Shown here one piece after another: positions 12,450-24,779 of a stretch of 64,000 bases of DNA; the stretch's first letter is position 1, and each line of letters opens with the position of its first letter. Source of the DNA: Acanthochlamys bracteata (Eukaryota > Streptophyta > Magnoliopsida > Pandanales > Velloziaceae); the NCBI GenBank assembly GCA_019914995.1, contig CM034128.1, positions 4,714,501 to 4,778,500 on the forward strand. The letters run 5' to 3'. Both the position numbers and the translations under genes were made by a program. The notes under the pieces were generated by a model. It did no database searches. It saw nothing but the letters and a program-made list of their open reading frames with translations, and had not been told where the DNA came from.

Positions 12450-13789
12450 ATTTTACAGAATCTGTTTGGAACTCGGTGCTATATCTATAGAAGCGTAAGC
12501 TTTTTACTGGAAGCAGTTCACGATATCGAGGTTTTGGTTAATTAGTAAATAGAACTGATTATGTTGGTGGAGCCATTCCTGGATACATTCTCAGTTGGCA
12601 TACTGCAACCTCCGCAAAAGCAAGAATTAGCTGTATCCATACTGGCGATAAATATTAGTGGTATACAGCTTTACATTACTCCAAGAGTTTGAGTTTGCTT
12701 ATAAATAGAACTTCTTTAAAATTATTTTAAAAAATAAATAAGTAATAGTAAAAGGATAAAGATAGAGGCAAAATATTATTTAGGAACACATTGGTCCAAT
12801 TTTGTCGGCATAAAGTTGTAAAAATGATCTCCATCTTTAGATAAAAAAAGTATAAGTTCAGAATATATTGACAAAATTTTAATTCAATCGAATTGCGAAT
12901 GAGTTTTCATCTGACTTATTGATTATGATAATATAAATGCAAAAAAATCAAAACATATATTTTGTTTTATTTTTATCATTTTAATCAAGAAATCAGATGA
13001 AGATTTATTTGCGATCTAATTGAAGCAAAAATTTTGTCAACATATTCTCAACTTATATTTTTCTTCATATCCAATAAAAAAAATCACTTTTAGAGTTTTA
13101 TACCAATATAATTGAACTGATGTGCACCGATATGCTCTAAAAATTGATGTGCATTTGTCCCCACCAATAGTAAAATATAATGATATATATTTTTTATTTA
13201 AAATTTTTAAATAATAAAATATTGTTTAAATGTTTATTGAAAAATATAAATTAAAAATTTTAAATTAAAAACAATTAAAAAGCAAGCCAAATATTCTCTC
13301 ATTAAAAACTTTCGAGTGTATGCAGAGCTGTATTAGTGCTTATTTACAATTGCATATAAACTACTTTTTTGTATTTTTTTAATTCATATTTCTTAACAAA
13401 TCTTCTAGAATATTCTACAATTTTTTTTAAAATTTAGATAGTATAAAAAAATACTACATCATAAAATTTTATTATTATTTTAATTAAAAAATAGAATTTA
13501 TTTTTGAAAAATTTTAAAATATTATTTGTTACAGAAAACCTATTTTTTAAAATCTCTTTAGACGGTGGAGAAAATTTTTCATTTTGCTACGTGTATTAAC
13601 ACATCATGCATGTCCAATGCGTATAATGTGAAAAAACGATCCTTCTAAATAGCACTTCTCTTAGTACCGGTTTATTTAAAAATTTTGTTATGTTGGAATT
13701 CTATTTGAATTTTTCTCATAACCGAGGTAATAGGAATTTTTAGAAAGTTAAACAATATATCTAAAGAGCTCCATCCTTGCTTTTATTTT
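12450..13789. other. Intergenic, AT-rich, no gene seen
   Basis: This stretch follows the pyrophosphatase 3' end. It holds long A/T runs and no ORF with coding character. The block at about 12780-13130 has partly mirrored ends around GACAAAATTTT and AAAATTTTGTCAAC words, suggesting a decayed inverted-repeat element, but clean termini cannot be fixed. Confidence 0.5.
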
Positions 13790-14081
13790 GAGCGTGTTTC
13801 AAATAATCGTAATTGAGTTTCATAAAAATAAAAAATAAAAAATAGAATTTTTTAAAAAATAAAAAGAAAATAGAGTTCAGTATTTGTATTTCAATAGTTT
13901 TTGAAATATGTTAAAAATAAAAATATATAATGGTATTATAAAGTAAAAATAAAAAAGTTAAAACTAAAATTTCGCATGTGAAATTAAAGTTCTAAATTTC
14001 TTGTACAATTGAAACATACGAACTATTCGAAACTTAAAATTTAATTAGAGAAAGTAAAATTACGGACGTTTGCAATACGCC
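13790..14081. repeat. Small inverted-repeat element, family B copy 1
   Basis: The left end reads GAGCGTGTTTCAAATAATCG and the reverse complement of the right end reads GGCGTATTGCAAACGTCCGT; both run on into AATT. The ends pair over about 25 bases with mismatches around an AT-rich core. Related ends appear at 48167 and 49323. No target duplication can be fixed. It is probably a miniature non-autonomous DNA transposon; the superfamily is unknown. Confidence 0.5.
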
Positions 14082-14648
14082 ATAATATGTGCAAGTTATG
14101 AAGCTATCCAAAAGTGTTTATAAATAAATTTTATTAAAATAAAAATATTTATTATACTTTGATAAATATTTTTATTATTTTAATATTAAAAAATAAAAAT
14201 AAATAATAAAATGTTTTTTATGTAAAAAATTTTTATATTTTTAAATTTAAAAATAAATTTTATTAACTATTATAAAAAAAATTTTAAAATGTAAAATAAA
14301 AAATTGATAAAAACTTCTGTAAAATCGAATGCCACTCAGTTTCTATTTTCATTAGAAATACAGAAAGCGTAGATTTCCTCCGACAAGTTCAGAAAATTAG
14401 TTTTCAGGTAATCCATCTGCAAAGGGTATTTGGGTAATTCTTTAACCGTAAACGAAAAGCTTTCTTCTCTTCAAATCTATCTCACTCCAACACTCTTCCG
14501 CCCATCCTCGTGTATCAAATAAAATTTCTCTTGCCCTCAACATCAAACCAATTCTTCCCATATAAATCATAGATCGGGGAATTCTCAGAGATCTCTCTTC
14601 GAAATCGATCGCAATTTTTTGATCGATTGGAAGAATTGGTGGTGATCT

Positions 14649-17600
14649 ATGGTGGAGCACGAGGAGGATGAGTTGCAAATGGCTCTGCGAATGAGTTTGC
14701 AGACCGTGGCGGAGGAAGCAACGCCGCCGGATGCGAAGAGAACAAAGCCTGGGGTATCGCCGCCGAAAGATTCACCGGTGGAAGAGTCGCCGGAAATGCG
14801 GAACAGAAGAATTCAGCGTGAGCTTATGGCTGCGGCGGCGGAGAAGAGAATGAAAGCTGCAGCGACAAGCCAGCAGCCGTCAGAGAAATTGGAACCTGTA
14901 GGCGCTGCTTCTGCAAGTACTACAGCCAGTGCTTCGGTGAATGTTGACAGTGTGGCTCCCCCTGCTGAGAGGAAGTCTGTTGCAGATTCTTCTGCTATTG
15001 AAATTTGTGCCAGCGTAAAGAAGGCGAGTTCAGCGGAAGACAAGTTGTCTATGGAGGAGGGCAAAAAGGTAGATTTGGATTCTGAGGAGCAGTTGTCAAT
15101 GGAGAAGGCGGAGCAGTTGTTCTCAATGTTGTTTGGAGCTGGAGTCTCAAGGGATATTCTTTCGCAGTGGAGCAATCAGGGTATTAGGTGCATTCACTTG
15201 CTCAATTTCTGATCATCCCTTTATAAATAGGTTTCATACCCCTTCAACATTTATAAAGTATTTAGTTTTAGTTAATTTAGTTTGATCTCTTTTGTCTTTT
15301 AGGTTTAGCTCTGATTTGGAGACATCTTTGGGCCTAGTACAGCATGAGGGTGGTCCTTGTGGTGTGTTAGCAGCATTACAGGTAAATATTAATTCAAGAA
15401 AAGCTTCCTTTTAATGCATCACAAGATAAATAGATCATGGTGAATAATAGGATTCTTGAGTTCTTTTGTCTGTCATCCCTGGCCATTTCGGCATGTTTAC
15501 TTTGCTTGGAATTGGATGTTTTGGAAGTGGTTTGAAAAGTGAATTACTGAAAAAGTGATTGGTGAAACTAAGTTTAGTTTTGTGTTTACTTTTTATTAAA
15601 AGTGAGTTTAATAGTGTTTTTAGTTTTAAAGTATGGTTGTTGGAAGTGGAGTTTTTAACATAAAAAACTGAGTTTAGTTTTTATGTTTACTTTTGTTTGA
15701 AAGTGAGTCGGAAATGGAGTTTTTTGGTGGGAAAAACTGAGTTTAAAGTATATGTAAACATGGCCTTCAAGTCTAAATATTATATCAAGATATCTAAAGC
15801 TTCAAATTTGCTGTCTGATAACACATAAAAGGTTAAGATTTTGCTCTGCTATTTACTCCTATGAGAAGAACTTTCCACATGGTCCGAGAAGAACATTTAT
15901 AATTGCACATGCATTATGTTGCTAATGAAGGACAATATCTTTTAGGGTGCACAAGATACTTGTACAAGGAAATCTTTTAATTTTCAACATGTTTTTGTGT
16001 CAGTTTGGTGTTGTTATTACATGATGTTTTAGGCAAATGCATATCATGACAAGGATTAGGAGACATTTGATTTGTAGGCTTTTGATATCTCCCTTTCATA
16101 GTAGTGCATTTTCAAGTGTAATGTATGGATAAATTGTCGTGTGTTGTATAATGTGGTTGTTTCTATATAGATGCTAGATCTCATATTCTTGTTTCTAGTG
16201 AAGTAGCCATCTCCATACATTTTATTTAAATTAGATCTACTTGAAGTAGAGTTATTTGTTGATATAGCAACATTAGGTGCTTGATCGAATGGTTATAGCT
16301 TTTAAAATTTTCTAATTAGAAAGGTGCTACAAAGTCTTGACACTCTACCAGCCTTTATTCCTTACAGTTGCTAGTTAGTATTAGTTCATCTAGACCTTAC
16401 TTTGCATGCTGCACTCTTGACCTTCCGTAGCATGTTCAGAACATCATGAAATAGGGTTTGGGTTCTGCCCACTAGGTGCTAGAGTATTTACTTACCCATG
16501 CAAGGAGAATTCTGTGTTCCACAGCTTATCGAAGCAAAATCCTTTAACCTTTCATGCTTCTACGTTTCACTTCATATGGAAACTAAAAAAGAAAAGCTAA
16601 GAAAAAATTAGTAGAAGAAACCTCTCTCTCTCTCTCTCTCTCTCTTTCTCCTTGATTTGATCTACCTCACGAGCTTGATGTTCGCCATCAACGATCATTC
16701 CTACCATCTTTGTTTTTTACCAATATCTGGGAACAATTGTTATTTATGCCTATAACCACGTGGACTCTTGAAGGCAAGTTTTGAATGTGTGTTTGAAGTG
16801 GAGAGAAATTACAAGCAGATATTAAACCAAAATAGAGCATAATATATCTTTCATATAGAATTGCATAAAATCTATTGACTATCAAATTTCCAAAATTAAG
16901 AAAATTTTGCAATATTAATGCATCTCATCTCAAATATAAGAAGACTAATCATGCTCCAATAGTTAGAGATTGGATAAAGTCTTCTTGGCAAAAGCTTCTA
17001 ACTCATACAAAAGTTTGTTTAATATGTTATGATACTACATCTTCAACCCATGTTGATGAATAATCTTGGCATGATAGATATTCTAATTTGTCTCTAAAGC
17101 ATCGTGGTGGCTTGTTGTGGTGGCATGATAGATATCAAAATTATACTTCTAAAGGTTCTTGTCATGGAGTTAATGTATTTTTAACCTTTCATCCTGTTTA
17201 GAAGCATTGTATATGACCAAGTAAACCATACGTTAATATTTTTCCACCTCTGTTTACAAGAATTTCCTATGTCAGTTTGTGTTGAAATTAGATCATCAAA
17301 CTCATATGAGTTGGCAAGATAGTTAGTTGATAAATGCACTAAAATAAACTATTTTAATTGGTGCAGCCGAGAACTACTAACTAAGCAATTTTACTACAGA
17401 AAATATTTTGTAAAGGATGAATATTTTGAAGCGTGTAATATCATTCCCGGTTAACTGCATAGTCATATAAAGGTACTTGTGTTTAATAGTTGAGAACTTG
17501 AGATGTTCCTTTAAACTTCTACTTCTTTGCGTCTGATTTAAATTTTACAAAACTATATGCATTAAACATCAAAGTATTGTAAAATCGACCTTGCTTGTTT

Positions 17601-20600
17601 GTCTTTCATTTGTTTTCTATAGGTGGTCACTAGTTTTAATTTTTGAATCTATAACCAATAGTCTTAGAAAACTTCCGGAAAACTTAGTTTTTCCCTTGCT
17701 TGGTGCTTATAAAAGTTTTGAGAATTTGAAAAAAGTGCTTGAGAAAGTGAGATTTCTTTACCTTCTCGATTGTGAGGGAAAGCAAACTTTTCTTGTAAGC
17801 CCCTCAGAACTCTCCTTTCTCTTCGCACTTTTTCCATTCTTTTCCCTATGAGACCCAACATGTGATGTGCTTTTTTTTTTTTTCTTTTCCCTCTACCTAA
17901 GGACCAAGTAATGGGAAAAGTTGAAATTTCTAGATTGAGCTTTCAAATGGAATCCTAAATTGAGTTTTCCAACTTTTCCAACGAGCCAAAGAAGCCTTAA
18001 CCTAAAGTGAAATATTTTTTTATAAATGAAACAAACTAACATTATGACAAAGGTCACCTTCACTGGAAACATCCATTAATTTGTTTTAGTAAGCCTTGAA
18101 CACTTTGACGAGTATGCTTCCTAGTCCTTTCGACTCCTTTTGCATGTTCTCTCCGACAACCTTTTCTTAATTTGCATTAGTGCATTATCATACGAACCAA
18201 TAAATAAAATGTTGGTGCAAAACCTAGCTCCAAAAATGTGAAGTTGGCTGCTCAACCTTTGGAACAAGAAGAATAGTTTCTCTACCTTCTTGTATAAGTT
18301 GCATATTATTCATAAGGTGTTATTGCTAATCCTTAAGCATATTCATATGCTTCCTACTTTGTGAAGCTCTATCTAAGATTCATGTATATTTGTGCATCAA
18401 TGAATTATAATGATTTGCAACACAGACTTTTTAATCATTTGTAGTTGTCCTTAAATTTGGCATAGGCATCTATGCTTTGGCATCTTTTCTTCATCTTTCC
18501 AAGTAATAATTTCGTAGAAGTTTTCATACGTTCATATGATCAAAGAGCTTTAAAACCTTCCAGCATTAGATGCCCCTAAACTCAAATTTTTTGCAGCTGC
18601 AAGTGATAGTATGATATAAACTATTATAAATAATTGAATTTTCTTTCGGTGCATCCATGGAGTCCACATCAATGCATCATGCAATTTAGGAACAGACCAT
18701 TCTCTTCTAATAATTTACATATTATACTGATATAGAAGTTCTCAGCTCAACTTTTTTAAGTTTTCAACTGGTACCTCTTTGGTGTGCCTTGCCTTTCATG
18801 AGAATTGGATAATAATGTAATGTTGGTATTCAATTAAGTTCTCATAGTGGCTAAAAGGTTTGAAAATATTCTTTTTGGATGTGAATACCTCTTAATAACA
18901 CTATTTATATTTCACATCGTTCTGTGTCTTTCATACTTGCTTAAAACGATTCTCACATAAGTGATGTCTCGTTTTCTTCCCTTCAAATAGATCAGGAACA
19001 CTTCCTTTGTAAACCGCACTTGGCAAACATGTTGAAACATTCTGAAAATAAATTGCTCTTGTCTTCACATTCATATACACAGGTTAAATCATGCATAAAA
19101 TTTATTGACTTTTTAAAGAAATGATACAAATGATTGGTTGGGTTCAGTACGTACACCATACACAAATGCATTGAACAGTACCAAGCGAGCTGGGTTGATT
19201 GCGTTATTAATTACACCTCCTTAATCTGTCATAAATAATTGTGGGAACTTATCTAGGAATCATGCTATCGAAAGTATCAAACAATCACAAAACGAGTATT
19301 TTTATCAAATTATAAGGTGTTCCTCGCATAGTTAGTTTGTACTATGATCAACCCAAGGAAAAGATCAAAAGGGCCTCTCCTAATCCCCTTTTCTTTAAGT
19401 TGTATCAAAACAAACAACATCATAAAACAAATTTAATCTAAACTCGACCTTGAAATTGACCCCAAAAGCTATTTGCTATACGATCATTATTGTTAAATTG
19501 GAAAGAAGAGTCTTTTCCTTTGTTCTTAAAAACATTACATCAACACTTCTGCATCTCCAAAGGACCATCACTTATTGCCTCTTATTTCTCAAGTTTTTCT
19601 TGTGGATAAAGTAAATAGCTACCACTTACCTCTGGCTTATTTTTCTAGTAGATCAACATTAGGTTTCAGTTTCAAATGGGTGGTCGCAGTCCCAAAGTTT
19701 GAAAAATAAAGGTCAGCAAGAGCATTGATGGGAGTGGGAGAATGTCTTGTGGGCGTTCAGATAACAACATGAAGTTTTGTCTTTTTCTTTTGTTTTTCCT
19801 TTATCTCTTTGTGTGTCTCACCTTTGAAGCTTTCATTTTAAAAGGTGGAGAGAAGCGGACAAAGCATTGATGAGGTTAAAATTTTCTGCTCTCATATATG
19901 CACGCAGTGCTTTGATGAGCTACCCAAATCTAATGGTTCTCTTGTGTTGATGATCAAATCATCCAATGCTTATTAGGGGAACCCAAACTTAATGGAATGT
20001 CTGCAACTTTTGGCTATGGGTCCGTTCAAACTAACGTATTAGATAGAGCTTTAATATTTCTTAAAGTAAAATCAGAATTAAATAAGGCCAGATTGCATCA
20101 GCCAAGTTTTATTTACTCCTTTTTATGTAGTTGGTTGTCATCCATGAAGTTTCATTACCAGTAATTTTCTCAAACTACAGGCTTTTGCTCTCAAGTATCT
20201 GCTATTCCTCCCGGATGGTTTGGGTATCACGCCACAAAGTCTAGTTAGAAGAGGAGTTTTTCGAGGCTCCTATGCAGCACAGGATAATTTTACTTCTATA
20301 AGTGAAGACAGGAAGACGAGGTAAATACCTTATGTAGGTGTGCTGTTTTTTTCCTTTGCTTGTCGAAAATTTGAAGTGCATGTGATTTTCATTTTGACGT
20401 GAGGATATAGGTTGACTATGTTCTTTTTCTTGAGATCATTTTTGCAGCGAGCTTCATGAAAGACTGAAAAGTTCAGTATAAGAATTAAAAGCTTTCGTAT
20501 TTGGAAAATCAATACTTGGTTGAAAGGATAAAAAGATGTGTACATGCTTCTTTTCCTTGCTACGATGGTAACCACAGAATATCAGTAGTAAAGAGTAGTT

Positions 20601-23261
20601 CTGTGAAACTCTTGTAGCTTAAACAGAGGGAAGGACATTCTTCTCGGGTTCTGCTTTTACTTTGCCAAATCTGCCACTATAAGTTTCACTAGTAAATATC
20701 TCTATGGAGTTTCATCATACTGATAAATGTCTGTACGCCTAAACCCTTAGGAAAGATGATAGAGGTTGTAGCTTCTTGTTGGTGAATCAACTGAGCGGTT
20801 TTAGCTATTATAGTATCCTGTTTTTATCAAAGCTGAATCCCCTTCGTTTTGTCCAGGTCCATGGGGAGCCTATAATCGTTGATAACAAGTGCTTTGTTTT
20901 CTCCACCAATGCAACGGTTAAATTGTGTTACATCGTAATATTACAAAGTATGGGTGTCTGTTGATAATGCAAGATTACAACCTGTTACCTTTTACTCATT
21001 ACTGAATAACTGCCAAGGTGTTGAGAATGTAGCCAACTAATTAGCTTAGGTAATTGCTTATGTTCACTTGAAGTTGCTCTTTCTTATGCTTTGTGTGTGT
21101 GTGTGCGCGCGCGCGTGCTTGCGTGTGGTTGCATGCATTGTGGCATTTAACTTGACTTTATTGTTAGTGTTATTTCTGATAGACCAGCGCGTTCAAACTA
21201 TGCTATTTGAATAAGAGTATGTAATTAGAAACAAGTATTGGAAAGAGACACTCACTTCTATCAAGACATCAAGGTCTCAATAGGAAGTATTCAGTAAGAC
21301 ACCTTTCTTTTTCCCGATCTGTTGGACGTTCAATTTGACATTTCACCAAGTATCTGTGGGACATCTCAACCTTCTACTTGTAATAGCAAAATTTTTGTAA
21401 TAGAAGCTAACCGCATGTTTGATCTTCAGAGCACTCGTTCTCAGCATGGTTGAAATATTATTTTCATGTGGAAACAAAAGAGCTGTTGTGGCTACATTAA
21501 ATTTTCGACATTGCCACTCCGAGGACAGATCTGAAGATCCAAGGAAGGCTGAGGTAAAATTTTGCTTTCGATTTTAGATATGTATCTTTTGGTATTTGCT
21601 GCTCATTTTCATTGCCAATTGACTTGCATGATTGATGAATCTGTTGGCAGATGATAAACCCAACTTCAGAAAGTCTTCCCATTAAGTCTGCTTCAGATTT
21701 GCAGAATGTTTTGAGGGTCAAAACGTACACTTCGCAGAATGCTGTTTTTGAAAAGTTAATGGCTGAACTTCGTTTACTGCAGAGTGGCATGGGAGCGTTG
21801 TTGTTCCTTATATCAGCTCTTCTGTCGAGAGGTTTGGTACGTTCATGTTCCAACTTGAAATCTAAACTTGCTCATAGAAATCATCAAAAGATCATAGTTC
21901 CATGGCATTACATTGTAACAATTACCTTGGAAAAGAAATAAATTTTTAACTCTAACATAAATAGGAAAAACTTTTTGATGTCTTATTCAGAAAGTGAATT
22001 GTCCTGTATCTCTCTCCTTTTGCTAGGCTTTTTCTATTTGGTGCTAAGCTGCTTACTCTATACAGGATACAATTCAAGAAGACAGGGATGACCCTAGCCT
22101 TCCCCTAGTTACTGCTCCATTTGGGCACGCTTCTCAGGTACATTTTTAGTAAGCATATTGCCTTGAATTGGCTGCTGCCGTTGATGTTCTTAACGTGCTT
22201 GAAGAAGTTTAGATTCTTTAAATTAACTGAGAATTGGTTGGAAGCTGAAGGCATCTTTGCAGTTGCTTTATCATCTTTCAGTGTTTGGCTTGTGAAGTAC
22301 AGCGAATAGTCATTCCTAGGTCATGCTATTAAGATTGCAATGACATTAGCACGAAACTTGCGATATATTTAAGGCAACCTGTATGGTTGTTCCCATATTA
22401 TCTATGATCTTTCTCCAGATTGTGACGCATTTCTCACAGGAAATTGTGAATTTACTTCTCTGTGGGGAAGCTGTTGCGAATGTCTTTGATGGTAGAATGG
22501 ATCTTGGTGGTGGAATGTTTCTGAAAGGCATACCCAAGAATGTGGAGGTCGGTTTCCTTACACTATTGGAATCCCTCAATTTCTGCAAGGTTGGCCAGCA
22601 CTTGAAACGCCCAAGTTGGCCAATATGGGTGGTTGGAAGTGAGTCTCACTACACCGTCCTTTTTGCCCTCGACACCAGAGTGCAAGACGAGAATGAACTG
22701 GAAGAACAAGAATCCAAAATCAGAAAAGCATTTGACACCAAAGACCAGAGTGGTGGTGGTGGTTTCATAAGTGCCGATGGCTTCCACCAAGTTCTCAGAG
22801 AAACGAACATAAATTTCCCACCAGAAAAAATAGAGAGCCTTTCATTTTCTGGATTTGTTGTCTGGAGCGAGTTTTGGCAGGCGTTGCTGGAGCTGGATAA
22901 GAACTTTGGGGGCCTAAAGGACTCGAGTGACTTAATGGGTAGTAAGCAGTTTGATCTGTACCATTTTAATGGTATTGCCAAATCAGTGCTAAACGGGAAT
23001 GCTCCAGCCGAAGGTGAAAGTCTGGTTCAGAGACCAAGACTATGTAAGCTGAAGGTTTCAGTGCCTCCAAAATGGAGCCAGGATGAGTTTTTGAGTACCG
23101 CGTTGCCTGCGTCAACAAGTGAATCCTGCAGTAATGAGAGCAATAAGGGTTTGAATCAAGCATCAGAGACGTTGCAACATGCACCATTGGCTGATTGTAT
23201 TAGAACGCGATGGCCGCGAGCCATTTGCAGCTGGGTTGGAGATGCTCCAAGTATAGTATGA
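14649..23261 (+). CDS. MINDY-3/FAM188-type deubiquitinase with N-terminal UIM
   Basis: MINDY enzymes are cysteine proteases that trim Lys48-linked ubiquitin chains. Seven exons close in phase: 14649-15187, 15303-15381, 20181-20320, 21430-21553, 21651-21836, 22066-22137 and 22419-23261, giving 660 residues. Residues 5-23 (EEDELQMALRMSLQTVAEE) fit a ubiquitin-interacting motif. A low-complexity Ala/Ser/Glu linker follows. The catalytic block is QHEGGPCGVLAALQ, with the oxyanion Gln at about 193 and nucleophile Cys at about 199; the general-base block is VGSESHYTVLF with His at about 457. Residues 486-498 (DTKDQSGGGGFIS) look like a worn EF-hand loop, which the family is known to carry. The C-terminus beyond about 560 is unlike anything I recognise. 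A TATAAA at 14561 could serve as promoter. The family call is firm; exact linkage specificity is not visible in sequence. Confidence 0.92.
15490..15765. repeat. Tourist-like MITE, family A copy 4
   Basis: The left end is GGCATGTTTACTTTG and the right end, reverse-complemented, is GGCCATGTTTACATA. The flanks carry the direct triplet TTC at 15487-15489 and 15766-15768. Inside are repeated AAAGTGAGTTT and GGAAGTGGAGTTTTT words, seen also in the copy at 50555. This suggests an internal duplication or a nested second copy. Confidence 0.6.
16622..16645 (+). repeat. (CT)n microsatellite in the MINDY-3 intron
   Basis: About twelve uninterrupted CT units, followed by a short T/C-rich tail. It lies within the long second intron. 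Confidence 0.9.
21092..21117 (+). repeat. Compound (TG)n(CG)n tract in a MINDY-3 intron
   Basis: About six TG units pass directly into about six CG units, within the intron 20321-21429. Alternating purine-pyrimidine runs of this kind can adopt Z-DNA in vitro. The CG part stands out in a CpG-poor, AT-rich region. Confidence 0.85.
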
Positions 23262-24117
23262 TGAAAATGATAAAGAGCAAGTATGCAATTTATTTATCCA
23301 GCCATATATCTTAGGATCAGTGTATTTTCAGCATGATAGGAAATTTTTATTGTAACAGCAAAACGTTAATTTATAGTTGTAAGATAGTCTGGTGTATTTT
23401 CATTTCCTTGAAGTCGAGCATGCTTTGACAAATTTGCACAGCAGGGACAACTCTAATCGTAGACTAGATATATTTCTAGTTATTCTTTTCATTGTAAACA
23501 TCTTAATTTGAACTTAATCTGGCAACGAAAACCCCATTGTCTATTTTTATCTCCAGTCCAAAATAATTATGCTCTATCTTTTTGTAGTTCTTTCCACTAT
23601 GTATCCTTTTGACTTGGAAGCTAATTTTCATATTTGTTTACCATCAACAAAATGTCTTACCTTTCTGAGAATCAATTTTTTTACAAGAACTTCAAGTATG
23701 ATTTCATGTGAATTCATCTTTATCCATAAACTATAGTATTTCCCCCAAAAAAAAAAACTTGAATACCAATCTGTAGAAACTCGTCATGATCAAAGTAAAT
23801 GGGAAATTTATACAACAACAAAGAAAATAATTCACAAACAGATCAACAGCAATAAAAACCTGAAAAAGAAAAGAAAGAAAGAAAAAAGCGGAAAACAGAG
23901 TTAACTATTCTATGGTCAAGACGACAACACCACTTGATTTTTCATTCCACAGTAGCATCAAGAAACTAAAAGTTTCTACAATTCTCGAGTCCTTAATTAC
24001 CTTAAAACGCCAAATCTAAAAAAACCAAGACAACATAGGTTGATAGAGATTCAAAGACAACCATGAAACACAATCCAAAAAGTTGAAATCTCTATCAATC
24101 AACCGTAGTCTACCAAA

Positions 24118-24549
<432 letters not shown>

Positions 24550-24624
24550 CTAAACTATTTTTCTGAAGAAAACTTTTACGAAAGATGTTTTATTTGATCG
24601 ATAGATGAAGAGAATCGTGGAGGG

Positions 24625-24747
24625 TTTATAGAAAAAGTGAAGGAAGAGGGCGGGGATTCGAAATTTTGGGGAAAAACTGGCAGGGTGAATCTGGAGCGTT
24701 TGTTTTGAATTTCAATGAACGGTGGATATCACCCGCTAACGCGGATT
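24625..24747 (-). promoter_or_regulatory. H3.1 promoter: TATA box and histone octamer-like site
   Basis: Read on the minus strand, TATAAA lies at 24630-24625, about 100 bases before the start codon. AATCCGCG lies at 24747-24740, one base from the plant histone octamer GATCCGCG, which directs S-phase expression. The adjoining TTAGCGGG resembles the E2F-like neighbourhood seen in such promoters. Confidence 0.6.
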
Positions 24748-24779
24748 GCCAAGCTGGCACTATGTGGAGATTGTTTATG

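Larger units (their letters stand above)
15382..20180 (+). other. 4.8-kb second intron of the MINDY-3 gene
   Basis: The donor is CAG|GTAAAT at 15381/15382 and the acceptor CTACAG|GC at 20180/20181. It is more than four times longer than any other intron of the gene. It contains one Tourist-like element (15490-15765) and a (CT)n tract. The rest is moderately AT-rich sequence in which I recognise no gene, transposase or retroelement protein. It may contain decayed insertions that explain its length. Confidence 0.8.

Noticed and set aside
14813-15175. 120-codon ORF antisense to MINDY-3 exon 1
   Set aside because: A composition shadow of the Ala/Ser/Glu-rich coding exon on the plus strand.
17591-17861. 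Overlapping ORFs on both strands within the long MINDY-3 intron
   Set aside because: No recognisable domain, splice partner or start context. Probably chance open frames.
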